NCBI GenBank assembly: GCA_020746105.1
Contig: CM036617.1
Coordinates: 162,882,912-162,946,911, forward strand
DNA: 64,000 nt
Direction of reading: 5' to 3'
From: Trogon surrucura
Taxonomy: Eukaryota > Chordata > Aves > Trogoniformes > Trogonidae
Shown here: piece by piece, positions 12,921-25,537 of the stretch
Layout of the letters: every line of letters starts with the position of its first letter
How positions within the stretch are numbered: position 1 is the first letter of the stretch
The notes under the pieces: generated by a model
The model's database searches: none
What the model was told of the DNA's origin: nothing
What the model saw: the letters and a program-made list of their open reading frames with translations, nothing else
Made by a program: the position numbers and the translations under genes

Positions 12921-15900
12921 AAGCTAGCTCAGAAAAGTACTGTAGCAATTTTTTAGGAGTCTGCAGGTCTCCTAGCAAACTGCAGGGGAGACAAAAGTTA
13001 TCACTCCACAACTAATTAGAGGATTGAAGCATGGACTTTACTCAAGCACCAAGGCTTGTACATGTGAGCCCTGCAGCCCCAGCAAGTCTCATGTCTGAAC
13101 CAGAGTTAGTCACTCCTCTCTACCACATACTGGTGCCTAATCCCTTAGCAAGAAGATCTCCACATTTCTCTGTGTCTCTGGCCACTTAGCTACAAACAGG
13201 CTCAGCATTTCAAGGCCCATTATTTGCCTCCTGACAGGTTTCTGCCAGGGCTCTGCAGTTATTGAGACCTCAATTTTTAAGAGTCCTTCCCACACATCAT
13301 CCCAACCAGACTTTCAAAGAGCTCACCTCTGTCTCCTTGGTCACATTTTCACCAAATCTCAGTTTGTTGGCACGGTGCACACCAAAGCCCTAGCTGCCCT
13401 GCTTGTGCTCGAAGCACAAGCAAAGAATTGCTGTAACACCAGGTACAACATCCAGAAAATCAAATCCTCTTGGGCTCATTAAAACCACAAGCATCCCACC
13501 TGCACTCAGACTAAGGAGGACAGGATCATCAGGTATACATAGCTGGATGAGGTCTCTGTAAGGACTTAAGTGAAACCATTTTGCCACTCACCTCAGTAAA
13601 AACAAAATTCATCTTTCCAGCATCTGGTCTTGAGAAGCATAACATGTCTGTACAACACCTAGATCAGTCTTATTGAGACCTCTGATCAGCAATGTTATAT
13701 AAATATTTAATAATAGCACTGAAAGAGAAGAGAAAGAATTCTTCAGACTGGACAGTAACAATGAAATAAGGAGCAATACATTACAGCTGAAAAAATTTAA
13801 ATTTACATTATTTAGTTCTGTAACTGTGTGATTTAACTCAGTAAAAAGCTTAAGGGTCCATTTTGTATGAAAAGTGCTATAAAAGCTGAGCTTTATTGTC
13901 TCTCATTTATCTTGGCTGTTAAGAAAATTTTCCAGAGGAAGCAAGTACAATCAAAGAGCAGAAATTTTGCCTAGTAGAGGAGATGGAACTTGGACAAGAA
14001 CAATTCTGTGCATAGTGCAGGTGCACTACTGGTTGTTAAAGACAATGATCTGGGTACAGCTTCTGCCTTAACAAGTCTCAACACATTCATTGGCATATGT
14101 GGACATCACAGTGTGCTGGCTCCACTTCTTTTATTCTGTGCATCCCCTCTTGGGCACCCCAGAAAAAGGAGACTCAGACAGGCTCAGCATTGCTCAGACC
14201 CAGCCCACATCTTTTTTTCTTTCCTCTGAGATGTTCCTACATCACGTATAGCGTGTGTTGGCTCTCCGAGGTCTTTCTTCCCTATGTCATCTACAGTTGC
14301 CTTGAAGTGCAATTTTTGTCCTCCTTTAGTGTGGAGAATGATCAAGAAAATATTTGGGAATTAAAAGCACTTGTAAAACTGGAAGCTGTAGCTCCAAGTG
14401 AGTGGCAGTAGCTGTCCATGTCTTCCAGACAGAAATCACTGGCACTTGTACCCTCACAAGCCGTACACTATTTTGCCCATCCTGTGGGTAATGAACAGGC
14501 GCATTCACCTCATTTCATTTGGTGAAATCCAAAGCTTCAGCTTTCCAAGCACTACTGCACTTCTGTAAGATTAAAAAAAAAAAAGATCGTGACTTCAGAG
14601 ACTTTAGAGATATGGCTTTTGGTTATCATCCTTTCTATTTCCCAGAAGGAATACTAAGGGAAGGAGGGGGAAAAGGGGAAAGGATAAAGACAGTACTGCC
14701 TTTTTGTTGTCTGTGTTTATCCAGTTCCTAGCCAGATGAAACCCTGATCTCTCAATTTACTACAGCTTTGAAGTGTAATAATGTACATAGTAAATAATAA
14801 TGGGTTCGGCTTGTTTCTGCCTTTCCCCTCTGTAGTTTCTGGTACTATGGCAAATTCACTTAAAATGAGAGTAAAAATTTGTTCTGTGCAGGTGGAAATG
14901 GCACTCTGATACGCAGAGTGCAGGACTGTTGCTACCAAATTATTATCTCAGGTAGAAAACAGGCACTCGGAATTGTGCCTAAGGATGTCAGTCCATTTCT
15001 GAAAATTACTGAATAGCCTATCTCTTTTACAATAGTCATGACCTTGCTATTTTCTAATCGGGAATGATTCTGAGATCCGTCAGGATTCTACATGTACCTG
15101 CAGTATATTATTCTGTCACTAGAGGACTCTGTGCGATCCACCTCACAAACACCCCTGGCCAAAGCCGAAGCTCAAATGGTGTAGGATCCGCTAGTGTTTT
15201 CTATTCCTATAGCTATTTTAATCGATATCTCCTTTTTAATATAGCCTAATATTTCTATATTCTCCATGATTTCATGAAAGATAGGGAACTCACTGATTTA
15301 TTAATATTTTGCAGCAAAAAATACCTCCTGTTTCTGGCTTGACAGCAATATTTCTCCCTCTACATTAATATGTGCAGGACAAAACCATAGGACTGCAGTA
15401 TACATTTTAACTTCCATATACTGGAGGCAATATTTTCTTTCAGTATGCTGCTCCTCTAATGAGAAAATGGTAAAGTACATAAGAGTCTTTCAGTAGAGTA
15501 CTACTTTAAAGAAGACTAGAATCAATATAGTCAATACACAGTTAAAAGTTAAAAAAAAAAATGCAGTTCTGGTAATGGTTAATAAGCTGACACTGCATTT
15601 CATGTCTGTTTTTACTTTATTATTGGCACTTGCATTTTTAATTTTTTAGCATCACTAAGCTTTAAACGAGGATCAGTATCCTGGCTTTTTTAGTTGTTGT
15701 GTAGGATCTTCTTCTTACCAGGTCTCCCTCAATTCTTAATAAAAGATCACCAAAATCTCCGGAATTAGGTCTTCCTCCCTTGTTAATAGTAACAACAACC
15801 AAAGCAATAACAACAGTGGGACTGAGCCCTAAATCACAGCGTATAAAAGACATTCCCCAAATAATGCTTTTGAACTTCCTTGTCTATCTGTTGATCCTCT

Positions 15901-16265
15901 ATCTGAAGGAAGTTCGCAAAAAGCCCTCAACTCCTTGATATACACAAAAGCCTTTATCTCTGCCTGGCAGCTGTGAATGACATGGCCCTTGCCCCCTCCT
16001 CTGCCTCCTCACATTTTTCACACTTCCCACTTTTCCTGTCTTTCCTGCCCTCTCATGTAGTGTCTTCACCTTCAGCGATCAGACAGAGCGCCAGGATATT
16101 TTTTGAGAAAGCAAGGAGATGTTGGTCTCACACAACTCGCAAAGTGTCAGGGGAGCAACCTCAGCCAGCCCCCCTCCAACAGTAAGTATAACACCGAAGG
16201 CTAAGTAGGCAGGGTTGGAGACTAGAGAGACGTACTGCTAAGCTGTGCATCGCCACCCCCTCAGT
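12921..16265. other. Unique AT-rich non-coding DNA
   Basis: No gene or transposon was recognised. Reading frames are 104 codons or less. Short A-runs occur near 14573 and 15550. Confidence 0.5.
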
Positions 16266-16430
16266 TGAGAGTGCAATAATCATCTTTTTAATCGCAGAAT
16301 ATAATCTTTCATTTTAGCAAAATGCATTCAGCACCTCGGGAAATTTCCTCTGAATGAATCACAAAAAATCAGTTCATTTCTAAACTACAAATTAAACAAA
16401 TTATAATTAATTGAGCAAATAGCTAGCTCT
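16266..16430. other. Candidate conserved non-coding element
   Basis: The stretch is AT-rich and free of simple repeats. It has clustered homeodomain-type cores: TAATC, ATTAAAC, TTATAATTAATTGAG. There are also two TGAATGA-type sites near 16353. It has the look of developmental enhancer sequence, but conservation cannot be judged from one genome. Reported only as a candidate. Confidence 0.25.
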
Positions 16431-19400
16431 ATTGCTGCCTCCCTTCCTGCTGCCTGTGGACCTCCTCCAGCACCGGCTTCCCTTCTTTCCTTGCCTTGGG
16501 ATGCAGCTTGTTCCCCACAACCAGCTGCAGCTTTTCTCAGTGCTGTCACTTGCTCTCCCAAACATTTTCTATTCCTTTAACTCAGCAGCAGCTTTCTTCT
16601 CCTTGTGCTCTTCCCTGGCTGAAAGGGAGGTCAGTGATGTCCATGGTTATGGCTGTGCCAGATACTGAATATTGTCTGATACTCTTTATGTGTGATAAGG
16701 AAGAACGAGGGCTCTGCAGAAGTTTCTCTCCAGACCATGGCCCGTAAAGTTCCCACAAGGGGTTTTATAGTCATGTGGTTTCTAAGAGGCCACCTATTGC
16801 CCGCTGCTGGATACTGAGATATGCAATCGGTTCTCTAGACTTGGTCCTTGCTGTCTCTTTTGTCTATGACACCCAAGCAGAGTGGTGAAGTCCTCATTTT
16901 TGCCCAAGTTCCCAAAAACTGGACATTGCACTGGATGTCCCATCACTGTCAATAAGAGTGAGGAGCTTCTCAGAGCTGCCTGAGGGAGGCAGTCGGTGAG
17001 AGAGTCCAATAAGCAGAAATGGAGATTGTGGGATTGCCTGGGAGAAAGGTTGTTCCCCTTTGAGTGAAAGATAACACCTTGACCATGTTTTGTCAGCTGG
17101 AACTATACCTTCCTTCAGCCCTTGCTCACTCTTTCAATATCCTCTGGACTATGTGTCATTTTGAAGTTTCTGAGTTTCCGAGTAGTACGTTCCCCCTGAG
17201 CATTTCCTCCTCTCAAAATTGATTCCAAGATCTTTCAAACAAACTTCAGATGAAGTTTCTAGGACCAGCTGGCTTGGGGATAAGAGGCACTTAAAGAAAA
17301 CACAAGGCAATGGAAAAAATATTCAGGATGCCACTTTGGTGCAGTTTACATCTATTTGGAGACCCAGCCAGAGGCTGTATCAGATATTAAACCTCCAGTC
17401 AGATGCATCACCTTTGCTCCCTGGCGAAAATACTGGTGTCTTGACAATAGCAAATGGTGAACAACAAGAAGAAAAAAGGTTAGTTTATTTTATTTTCGTC
17501 AGACAATGGACAGAATCCATTCTGAGGAAGGAGAGAAATCTCATTCAGAAGCTCCTGTTAATTCCAAGTGAGCACATAAATCCAGTTTGAGGTTTTCTAC
17601 TTCGTGTGGCACTTTTTTGCCTGAGATTAGATATTGGTAAATCTTGAGCTGGAGCTTTGTATCCAGCTCAGATAGATTTTTGCAGAAATGTAATTGACAG
17701 AACACAGACACCTATGTGGAAGAGAGCTAGTGTTATAAAAAATAGAAAAGGAACTAACTGATGAGGAAAACAGGGTATTATGGGATGCTGGAATCACACG
17801 AATGCACTAAATGATAGAACATGCCCCCTGCCCTCAGAATTAGCCGCTTCATTAGCAACTGCTCTGCTCAGTCAGGGAAGTTAATTAAAGTCTGCAGTCG
17901 GGCGTGTACAGAGAGAGCAGCCATGGCACGCAGAGGCTGCCACTGCTCCGTGCAAGCTGGCAAAAGAGATTTTGTCCTCTCTCACTTTCCTATCTGAAAC
18001 AGACATGTTCATACACCTCCATTAAGGAGGCAGCAAAGAGTTTCTGCAACAACCGCCTTGTCACTAACGGTGTGTTCAGTTTGGTGCATTCTGCCACAGG
18101 GCGAGTATCACTGATGCAAAGGCACGTGCAACATAGGTGCAAAGCCTTGTATGTGGTGGCAAGCCCGTAAAAGAACATGATACATTTTTCGGTCGTCCAG
18201 ATGGACAAATATGGTCAACTGAAATGTTCCCCATGTCAGTACTATTATACTAATGGAGAATTTAGCCCAGAATATCTGCACACCGGGAAGATAGGGTCAA
18301 ACAAGGCTCTATAACACCAGCTTTGCAGAAGGAGAGAATCCAGAAAGAATAAACCCTCTGGAGCTGGAAGAAGCAGCAGGACAGGACTGGTTTTCTTGAA
18401 CATTGGCAAGTGGCTTATAAAATTCTACTCAGATTTAGCAACACAGGGGTTTAACTTTAGATGGAGGATATGGGCTGATTTCTTCTGCTAGCTCAGCATC
18501 AGGCCAGTGCCTTTCATGGATATACACAGGCACACATAGACAAATGGAAAAGTTTGATTGAAAATCTTGGCTCACGTTTACTGGTGGATCAATGCAATAG
18601 CTCTCCCAGCCTTTCCACTCTGCTTCTCTACAGGTCAGCAAAAGACAAGCAATGAGTGGGATAATTTAGCATTTAAAATGGATGTTGTGATTTTTAGACA
18701 CTGTGTTACCTAGGCTACTCTGAGACTTAGCACCAAAGGACTCTCCAGCTAAAAGAAGAGCAAAAAGCAGTAAAAATTCTCTAAGATTATAAAACAGCCT
18801 CAAAACAACTAAACTGACTTATTGCAGGATTTGTAAAAGTAAATAAATAATGTCCTCAGGGCTTTCAAGCTTTGCCATACTTTGGCTGAGTGACTCGCTA
18901 GAGCTCAACTGTGAGGGAGTTAAAAAAAACCCCAGCAAACAAATCCCACAACAGCAACCACCAATTTCTCAAGGGATTGCTCCAAAGCTGTCAGTGATGC
19001 ACTACACTTGGCAGTGTGGCATGAGTCTGGTTTGCTGGCTGTCCCCTCGTGCTTAGAGGTTTGCTCAGCAATGGCGGGGAGCCAGATACCTCTCACTTTG
19101 TTTCTTGAATCCTTCCCGAAAGTGGGGTCAGTGCTGGCAGAGAAGTGTCACCTACACCCCCCAGGGAGCCAGAAGTCATCCATGGAGTCCCTGCGGTGGC
19201 CTGGGCCCAGCTGTTGTTACTGCAGGGTACAAGGGGAGAAATTAATACCAAAATAAAGGGGATAAATTTATATGTTGGGTAAATGAATAGAAAAGCAAGG
19301 TTAGTGTGCAGGGGAGACCTTTCCAAATGGTAGATATCTGGGGACAGTCTCTGTTTCAGGCGTCCTGTGCACGACTTGGTGTTCTGAATGGGAGCCACTG

Positions 19401-22400
19401 ATGGGTTCACACTGACATTCAGTTTTTCTCACTCTCTTCCATTTGCACTGATGGCCACTCTCAATCTTCAGACCAGCAGTAAGATGAAGGACTAGGCAAA
19501 ACAACACAGCAGTAGTCCTGGATGAATCTAGCAAGTGCTTTCTATTGAATACCTGCTTGTTTCCCCCCACCCTTTTGTCTGTGTTTAAGATCCTTTTGGT
19601 GTTTACTTTCCAGAAATATTTCAGCAAAGCAGATTTGCCGGAATGAATGCTCATGAAAAATGAATGTTGAGACTGAATCTGCAAATACTCACTGAGAGTA
19701 AATTTCTCATTGTGCATGCAATTGTAAAATTCATAATTTGCCCTGTATTTTGTTATATAAATTATACAATCAGGGCACAGTAACAACATGAAGTGAATTA
19801 TGTATCTAACCAACACTGCACGCATTCCAAATATCCTCAACAAATTGCTGGTGAACAACATACAGGCTAAGAATTATTTGCTAGCAAAGTGCATGAATCA
19901 TTTCAAATAACAAATACTTTTGAGGAAATCCTCATGTATTCCCAGACAATCTGTAAACAGAAAGAGAGAGTAAAAATGAAAAAAATGATCCATTGTGCTT
20001 AACTCACTCAATCCAACTCTGTAATTGACCATTCATCTGATTAAAAATTTTCAAGGACAGGCTCTTGAGGATGGAGCACCTGGTGCAGATATCAGACTGT
20101 GACAAAATCAGAGGCTTCTTTTGGACAAAATAGTAATTTTGGTGTGAAGAGCTTCCTATAGGGAGAAAATCAGAGATCTTAGCAAAGATCTACAAGGCTT
20201 CCTCAAGGTCTGCCACTTTCATAGGGCAAGTAAGACATAGTTACTTAGAAGTCTTTGCAAATAGCCTTTGGAATCCCACCTCAGCCTGGGTAAACCAGCT
20301 TTTGTCTTTACTGAGCCAGGGAGATACTGTTTGAATCTCCAGTTGAGTTGGTGACTCAACACTGGTCTAGGGGGACAGAAGGTCTGAGTTCTGCTTCCCT
20401 CTCTACTTTGAAACTTGCATTTTATTTCACTACTGTTTTTCTGTTGGCCCTCTTGCCCCATTGTTTGTGGCAGAAACTGGAACTCACCTGAGCTACGGGT
20501 TCTCTCCTCCTGAGGTGAAAAAGGCCACACACTGAGGTTGATTCTCATCTGAGCATCCTGAGACCAAGGCACCAAAACCAAACTTCTTGTTTAGGTTACT
20601 ACAGCTAATGGACAGACGGATTTCCAGAAAAAGCCTCATTGTGCTTTTCTGAAATATGTAGCCTAGAAAGGGCTGGTTTACTGTTGTCTTTCATGCTGTA
20701 GAGAGAACCCTTTCAACCAGCTCAGCATAGGTGCTTCACTTTCACATGGTTAAAATCGGCTGAGAATAATCTCTTTCCCCAGATGCATACAGCACCTTGC
20801 ACACAATGCAGCCCAGATCTATACTGAGACCTCTAGATATTAGTGTGGTATGGATGATAACCAATGGGAAAAAACTTAATTAAAAATTGCCCATGGGGAC
20901 TGCCTTCTATTCTAGGTGTTCAAGGCTTTTAATTTAGAGAACAGAATGATTGAATCATCCCATCACATCAGTAAGGTAGATAATCACCCTTAAAATTTCT
21001 TCTGGCATGAAAATTCAGGCAGAGAGAGACAGAAAGGACAACAATAGAAACACAGGCTTTAAAACTGCCTTCACATCCCAACAGGCACACTGTTAACAAG
21101 GATACAATAAGACCAGATAATAAAATAAGGTAGACAAATGGCTTGTAAGAGGAAGAAAACCTCTTGAAGTAAGTTTGAATGTATATTCAGAAGTGTTATT
21201 CCACAAGAAAGGAAATGAAACGTGGTTTTGTATTATTATGCTCATGGGCTGGTGACTTTTGAAGTAACTCAGAAAATCCACAATGAGGTGTGGTCACTTG
21301 ATTCCTACTACTTTATCTGCGTGAGAAGCGCAGAAGTCCTCTCCCGCACTAACACTGTGGCTCCTCCCCGAAATGAGCTCACTGCAGGTGCCCTCACATG
21401 ATCCTGAAGGAAGCATGGAGGTGCTCTGCTTTCCGAGTCCTCTCAGCAGAATCTGCCGCAAGGCACGGATGCCTTCCAAGGGAGATGGAGATACCCGAAT
21501 CAGTACTGGACTTTGCTGTCAGTGTCCATGGCCACCTTCCAAACCCTCGTTTCACCGCTGTGGCTGGCTGCCAGATGTTGAACCACTATGCAAGTGAGCT
21601 CACTGTTAGTCAGCCACTTCGAGCTGCGCTGCTCTTTTCTTCCCTTAAAGGACAGTCCCATATTTCATGTCCGTAGTGCAAAATTATATCTGACATGTAA
21701 TTTAAAATCCAAGATGCCTTGATATAAAGCCTTACTCCAGTAAATGGGATCAAACAGCAGGGCATTTCATTTGACAGAATGGATATTTCTAGTTTTAATA
21801 TTACATTAACTTTTCCTCTCTGTGCCTCGTATAGATTTTTCATTCTTAGGCAGCAGTGCCTGGCTGCTAACCAGAGTCTTAAGTCTGACAGGGGGTTCCA
21901 CAGGATTTCAATGATTCCCTCAGGATCAGAGAGGTTTCCTGGATAGGTGACATCAACCCCTTGGTATTACCTATATCTTCCTGTGCTCGTTCCTGGTGAG
22001 AAACTTTGCAAGCTGTAAGAGCTGTGTGTCTTACCCATCAAATCTAGCCTGCTCTGGAAACAATGGAATTCCTCTTTGAGGGATCAGAGTGACTTTATCA
22101 CTCAGAGGTGATGTAGGATTAAACTGCTGATAACCACAGCAGCTTATCAGGCTGTTGCTCTCCAACTAACACATCTTTGCAAGAGGTCTGTAGTATCACC
22201 TCATGTCTGGGGCCCCAGTAACACACTCGCAGTTTGAGAATCAGAGCTGACTTGCATCTTCCTAGTTCAGCCTATGAGCAAGTGTCAGTGTCTGCCTAAG
22301 CAATACTTTAGACAAACCTCATTCCCTTGTTTTCCCTCGTTACCCCTGAGAAGTGTGTGACTCTCTCACACAAGAAGAGTGTCTGGTAGAAGATTTTTGT

Positions 22401-25252
22401 GGAGTGAGTGTTAGCATAACAGCTCTAGCAAATGTGAGGTTTTATACTTGCCAGAAAGTGATTAGCTATAATATGAATAATACAATACCTGTCCTAGACA
22501 CCCTGGATGAAAACTTTGAGTAATCACTCCAGCATGATGAAGTAAAGTGCTCTAGCTAAATGCCTGAGTGCTGCATAACAACAGTTTTTAATTAAAGTAA
22601 CCAAATATATCTTTAATGTTGATAAAATGAACTGTAGATTTGAGAATTCCATAATACATTTTAGACATCAGATAAAGATTTATCTTCAGTCAGAGACAAA
22701 GCATGGAAAACTTAGCATGACAAGTGAATTTCAGGAACACAATCACAGCTGAAACCAGGAGGGTTTTATGGAATCTATGGTAGAAAATTTAAAAGCCCCA
22801 CTGAGTAGAAGCACTAAAGCACCTCTGTTAGAGGGACAGAATCCCAGAGTCTGTGTAGACCCCCCCAACACTGCCAGTGTTGTGTTACTTAATACTGCCA
22901 GAAGGGAGAAGGAGGACATTTATGTGAGTAAAAGACCAGCTCGGAGTTGTATTGACATGCATCAAATAAGAGCTAGCAAGGACTGTCTCTGATCCCCTGA
23001 CATGATTGATTGTAATAATTTAATCATGTACCAGTTGTTGTTTTTCTGTCTATCAAGCCTTGTTGCTGTATTTCAGTGTTTTCCATAGGACTTTGTTATA
23101 CTTGACAAAGAGTAATGTCAAGAAAAATGCCTTCTAAATGCTTCTACCAAAAAAAAGGAAAAGGAAACAGAAGAAGAATCAACACTTACACATGCTCTCT
23201 GCGGTTTTGTGGATGAAATTCATGCTTCAAGTGGGTGGCACAATGAGAAAACACTTCTTCCTCTGCAAGAAACCCACATGACCTCTCTGTCTGGCCAGCA
23301 AGTCACCAACTGATCTGAAATGAATACCACTTGAAATCGACACAATAGGTTTCTTCAAATGATGTACCCGTCCTGCGCAGAGCTCATTCACCAGGTCCTG
23401 TCCGATCCTGCACCCGTATTGAAGAGTTTTGTCTGCAGTGACATTTACAGTGAATCAAGTATACTTCAGCATAACTCAGATTTCTCTTATGTGTCCTTGC
23501 ATATTTCTCCTTTCCATTCTTGGACTGTCCACTTCTCATGGAGGCTGTTTTCTCTGTGATTCAAAACTCTGAGACAGTTCTGTGGGAACTGTTAGGCTCA
23601 CTTTTAAGTAACTGCCTTAGGTATCCAAGTAATGCAGTTGGCTTGCTAACTCTGCCCAACCAGCTTGTTTGTTTAGTGCTTCTACATTGTCCGTTTATAT
23701 TTTGAATGTACCTGGTGTACTACCAATCCCACAGAAAACACATATTTATTCCAGATTAGTAAATTGTACCACGTCTAATATCTTTGAATCATTAACTGGA
23801 TTTTAAATGCAAAAAAACCCACATTAATTGCTTTAATAACCCTTACTCCTTCAACATTATTGAGGGGAATTGTTCTCTGTATGGTAAAACTCGCAGCTGA
23901 CTTGACATCTAGCATTCTTCCAATTTGTTTTTTAATAGCATTTCTTTGTCCTTTTATGCAGCAGTTAATTTTTTCCCTTCAGGTTTTCCAGGAAGGTAAA
24001 CCCCCTTGAAAATTCATGTCCCTACTGGTTTTGAAGAAAATGCTTTGTAATTAAGCAAAGTTGCATTAGTTACAAAGTTGTCATTTGCAAAACACCAAAT
24101 ACGTAAAAGCAGGGGAAATGTATCATTAAGAACATAAATCTTCTCCTCTACCCACCTAATAAATAGACACATTATTCTTACCAGGTACAAAGTACAGAGC
24201 ACTTCATCATAACTCCACAAACATAACCCCCCACCTGTTCTTTCAACTGCAGCGTTACAATGAAGTGCAAAGCTTTCCTTGAAAACAAAGAAAATGTCAG
24301 CAGTAACAACTTGCAGAAGCTCAGAATGAGGAGGAGACTGGTATCATGAAAATAGAAGGAGCAGGGATCAGATCAAGACTGTTTATTAAGCAATTTGCCT
24401 GGAAAGAAGGAGGTGCTCACATTTCCAGGCCGTTTTCTTCCCAAAAATCTATTCCCATACACTCTAGAAAAATGGTAATCAGAGAGACTAGCTGTGGTTT
24501 GGAGGCTGCGGGTTGAACCAGACTCTTCACAGGGTCTAAAGGTGTTTCCCTGTAGGGATTTTTGTGGGATGTTCAAGGTTGTCTTCCTTTCCTGCTGCAG
24601 TCCCTCTGTCTTAGTGACACTCAGTCTATCACTTTCTTCTTGCTCCACCTTTGCACTAGGGGCCATGTCAGCGCTAGTAATCCATGACTGATTTACTTTC
24701 TGGCCCTGCTGCCAGTAGTAACCAGGGTGAAGTTCAATCTCAAAGACATACTGTACTTGAGGAACACAAACAAGAGGTTTCAGAAACTTATTGGTCAAGT
24801 GCACTACAGAAGATTTTCTCCTGTGGTCCCAAATTAGTAAGAGACCATAAGTTTGAGGAGAAACTCCTGAATCTGTCCCCCTGCCTCAACCTCAGTAGTT
24901 TGACCAGAGGCCATGTCAGAGGGCAAGCTTAGAAACAGATAACTTGGGTAGTAGGTGAATTTGGGAACAGCTTTGGGGTCCTGCTGGACTGAAAGTGGTA
25001 GCATGTCAAGGGGCACAGAGAAGAATTAAGTGCAAGGCTAATACAAACACCTGGTCACCGTGGAGCAAACTGCGGTGGACAAAGGATGGCTTCATATTTT
25101 GCCTTTCCTTACGAAGCAAACTGCGGGGAATTTAAGGACTTCATGCAGTTACAACATCCCTGTGGTTACTGTAGGTTTCTCTCGTTTTTTCTCATTGCCT
25201 TAGGAAAGCAGAAAATGCCCTATTCTGTGTTTCTGAAATTGGCAGGAGTTGT
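16431..25252. other. Unique non-coding DNA, transposon-poor
   Basis: No gene or transposon was recognised. The longest frame (186 codons, minus, 19301-19861) has no recognisable domain or repeat structure and irregular composition, and is treated as chance. A 143-codon minus frame at 24373-24804 is likewise unsupported. Confidence 0.5.
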
Positions 25253-25288
25253 ATGACTTGCCTTCCATGGCTGCAGCACAGAGCCAGT

Positions 25289-25533
25289 ATGACCGGCCCA
25301 GCAATTTGTTCTCATTTACTGCTGCTTGCATTCTTTGCATCCTTCCTCTTCTCCGGCTCCGTGAAGGCATTTCCCCTTGTGCAGTGGTCAGTCTCGAACC
25401 CAAATGGATACTTCTTTGCTAAATCAGCGGTTTTCACAATAGGGACAAGTTATGGTTGTTACTTGGCAAAGACTGGGCACAGTGCTCTCTGCCTAGCTGA
25501 CTGGTTTCAGAGACCTGACATGACCCTGGCCAG
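25289..25533 (+). other. Speculative signal-peptide exon (unproven)
   Basis: From the ATG at 25289 the translation starts MTGPAICSHLLLLAFFASF. A hydrophobic core is followed by a plausible AXA-like cleavage site (SVKA / FPLV). The frame stays open until a strong splice-donor match, CAG|GTGAGC, whose GT is at 25534-25535; the in-frame TGA overlaps that donor. This is the architecture of a secreted-protein first exon. The predicted mature stretch is not one I recognise, no partner exon was identified, and a reading frame of about 82 codons can arise by chance. Treat it as a hypothesis only. Confidence 0.15.
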
Positions 25534-25537
25534 GTGA

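Noticed and set aside
19301-19861. 186-codon minus-strand open frame
   Set aside because: No recognisable domain, signal peptide or repeat. Composition is irregular and there is no splice or promoter context. In AT-rich DNA of this length a frame of this size is possible by chance.
24373-24804. 143-codon minus-strand frame
   Set aside because: No recognisable domain and no adjacent convincing exons.
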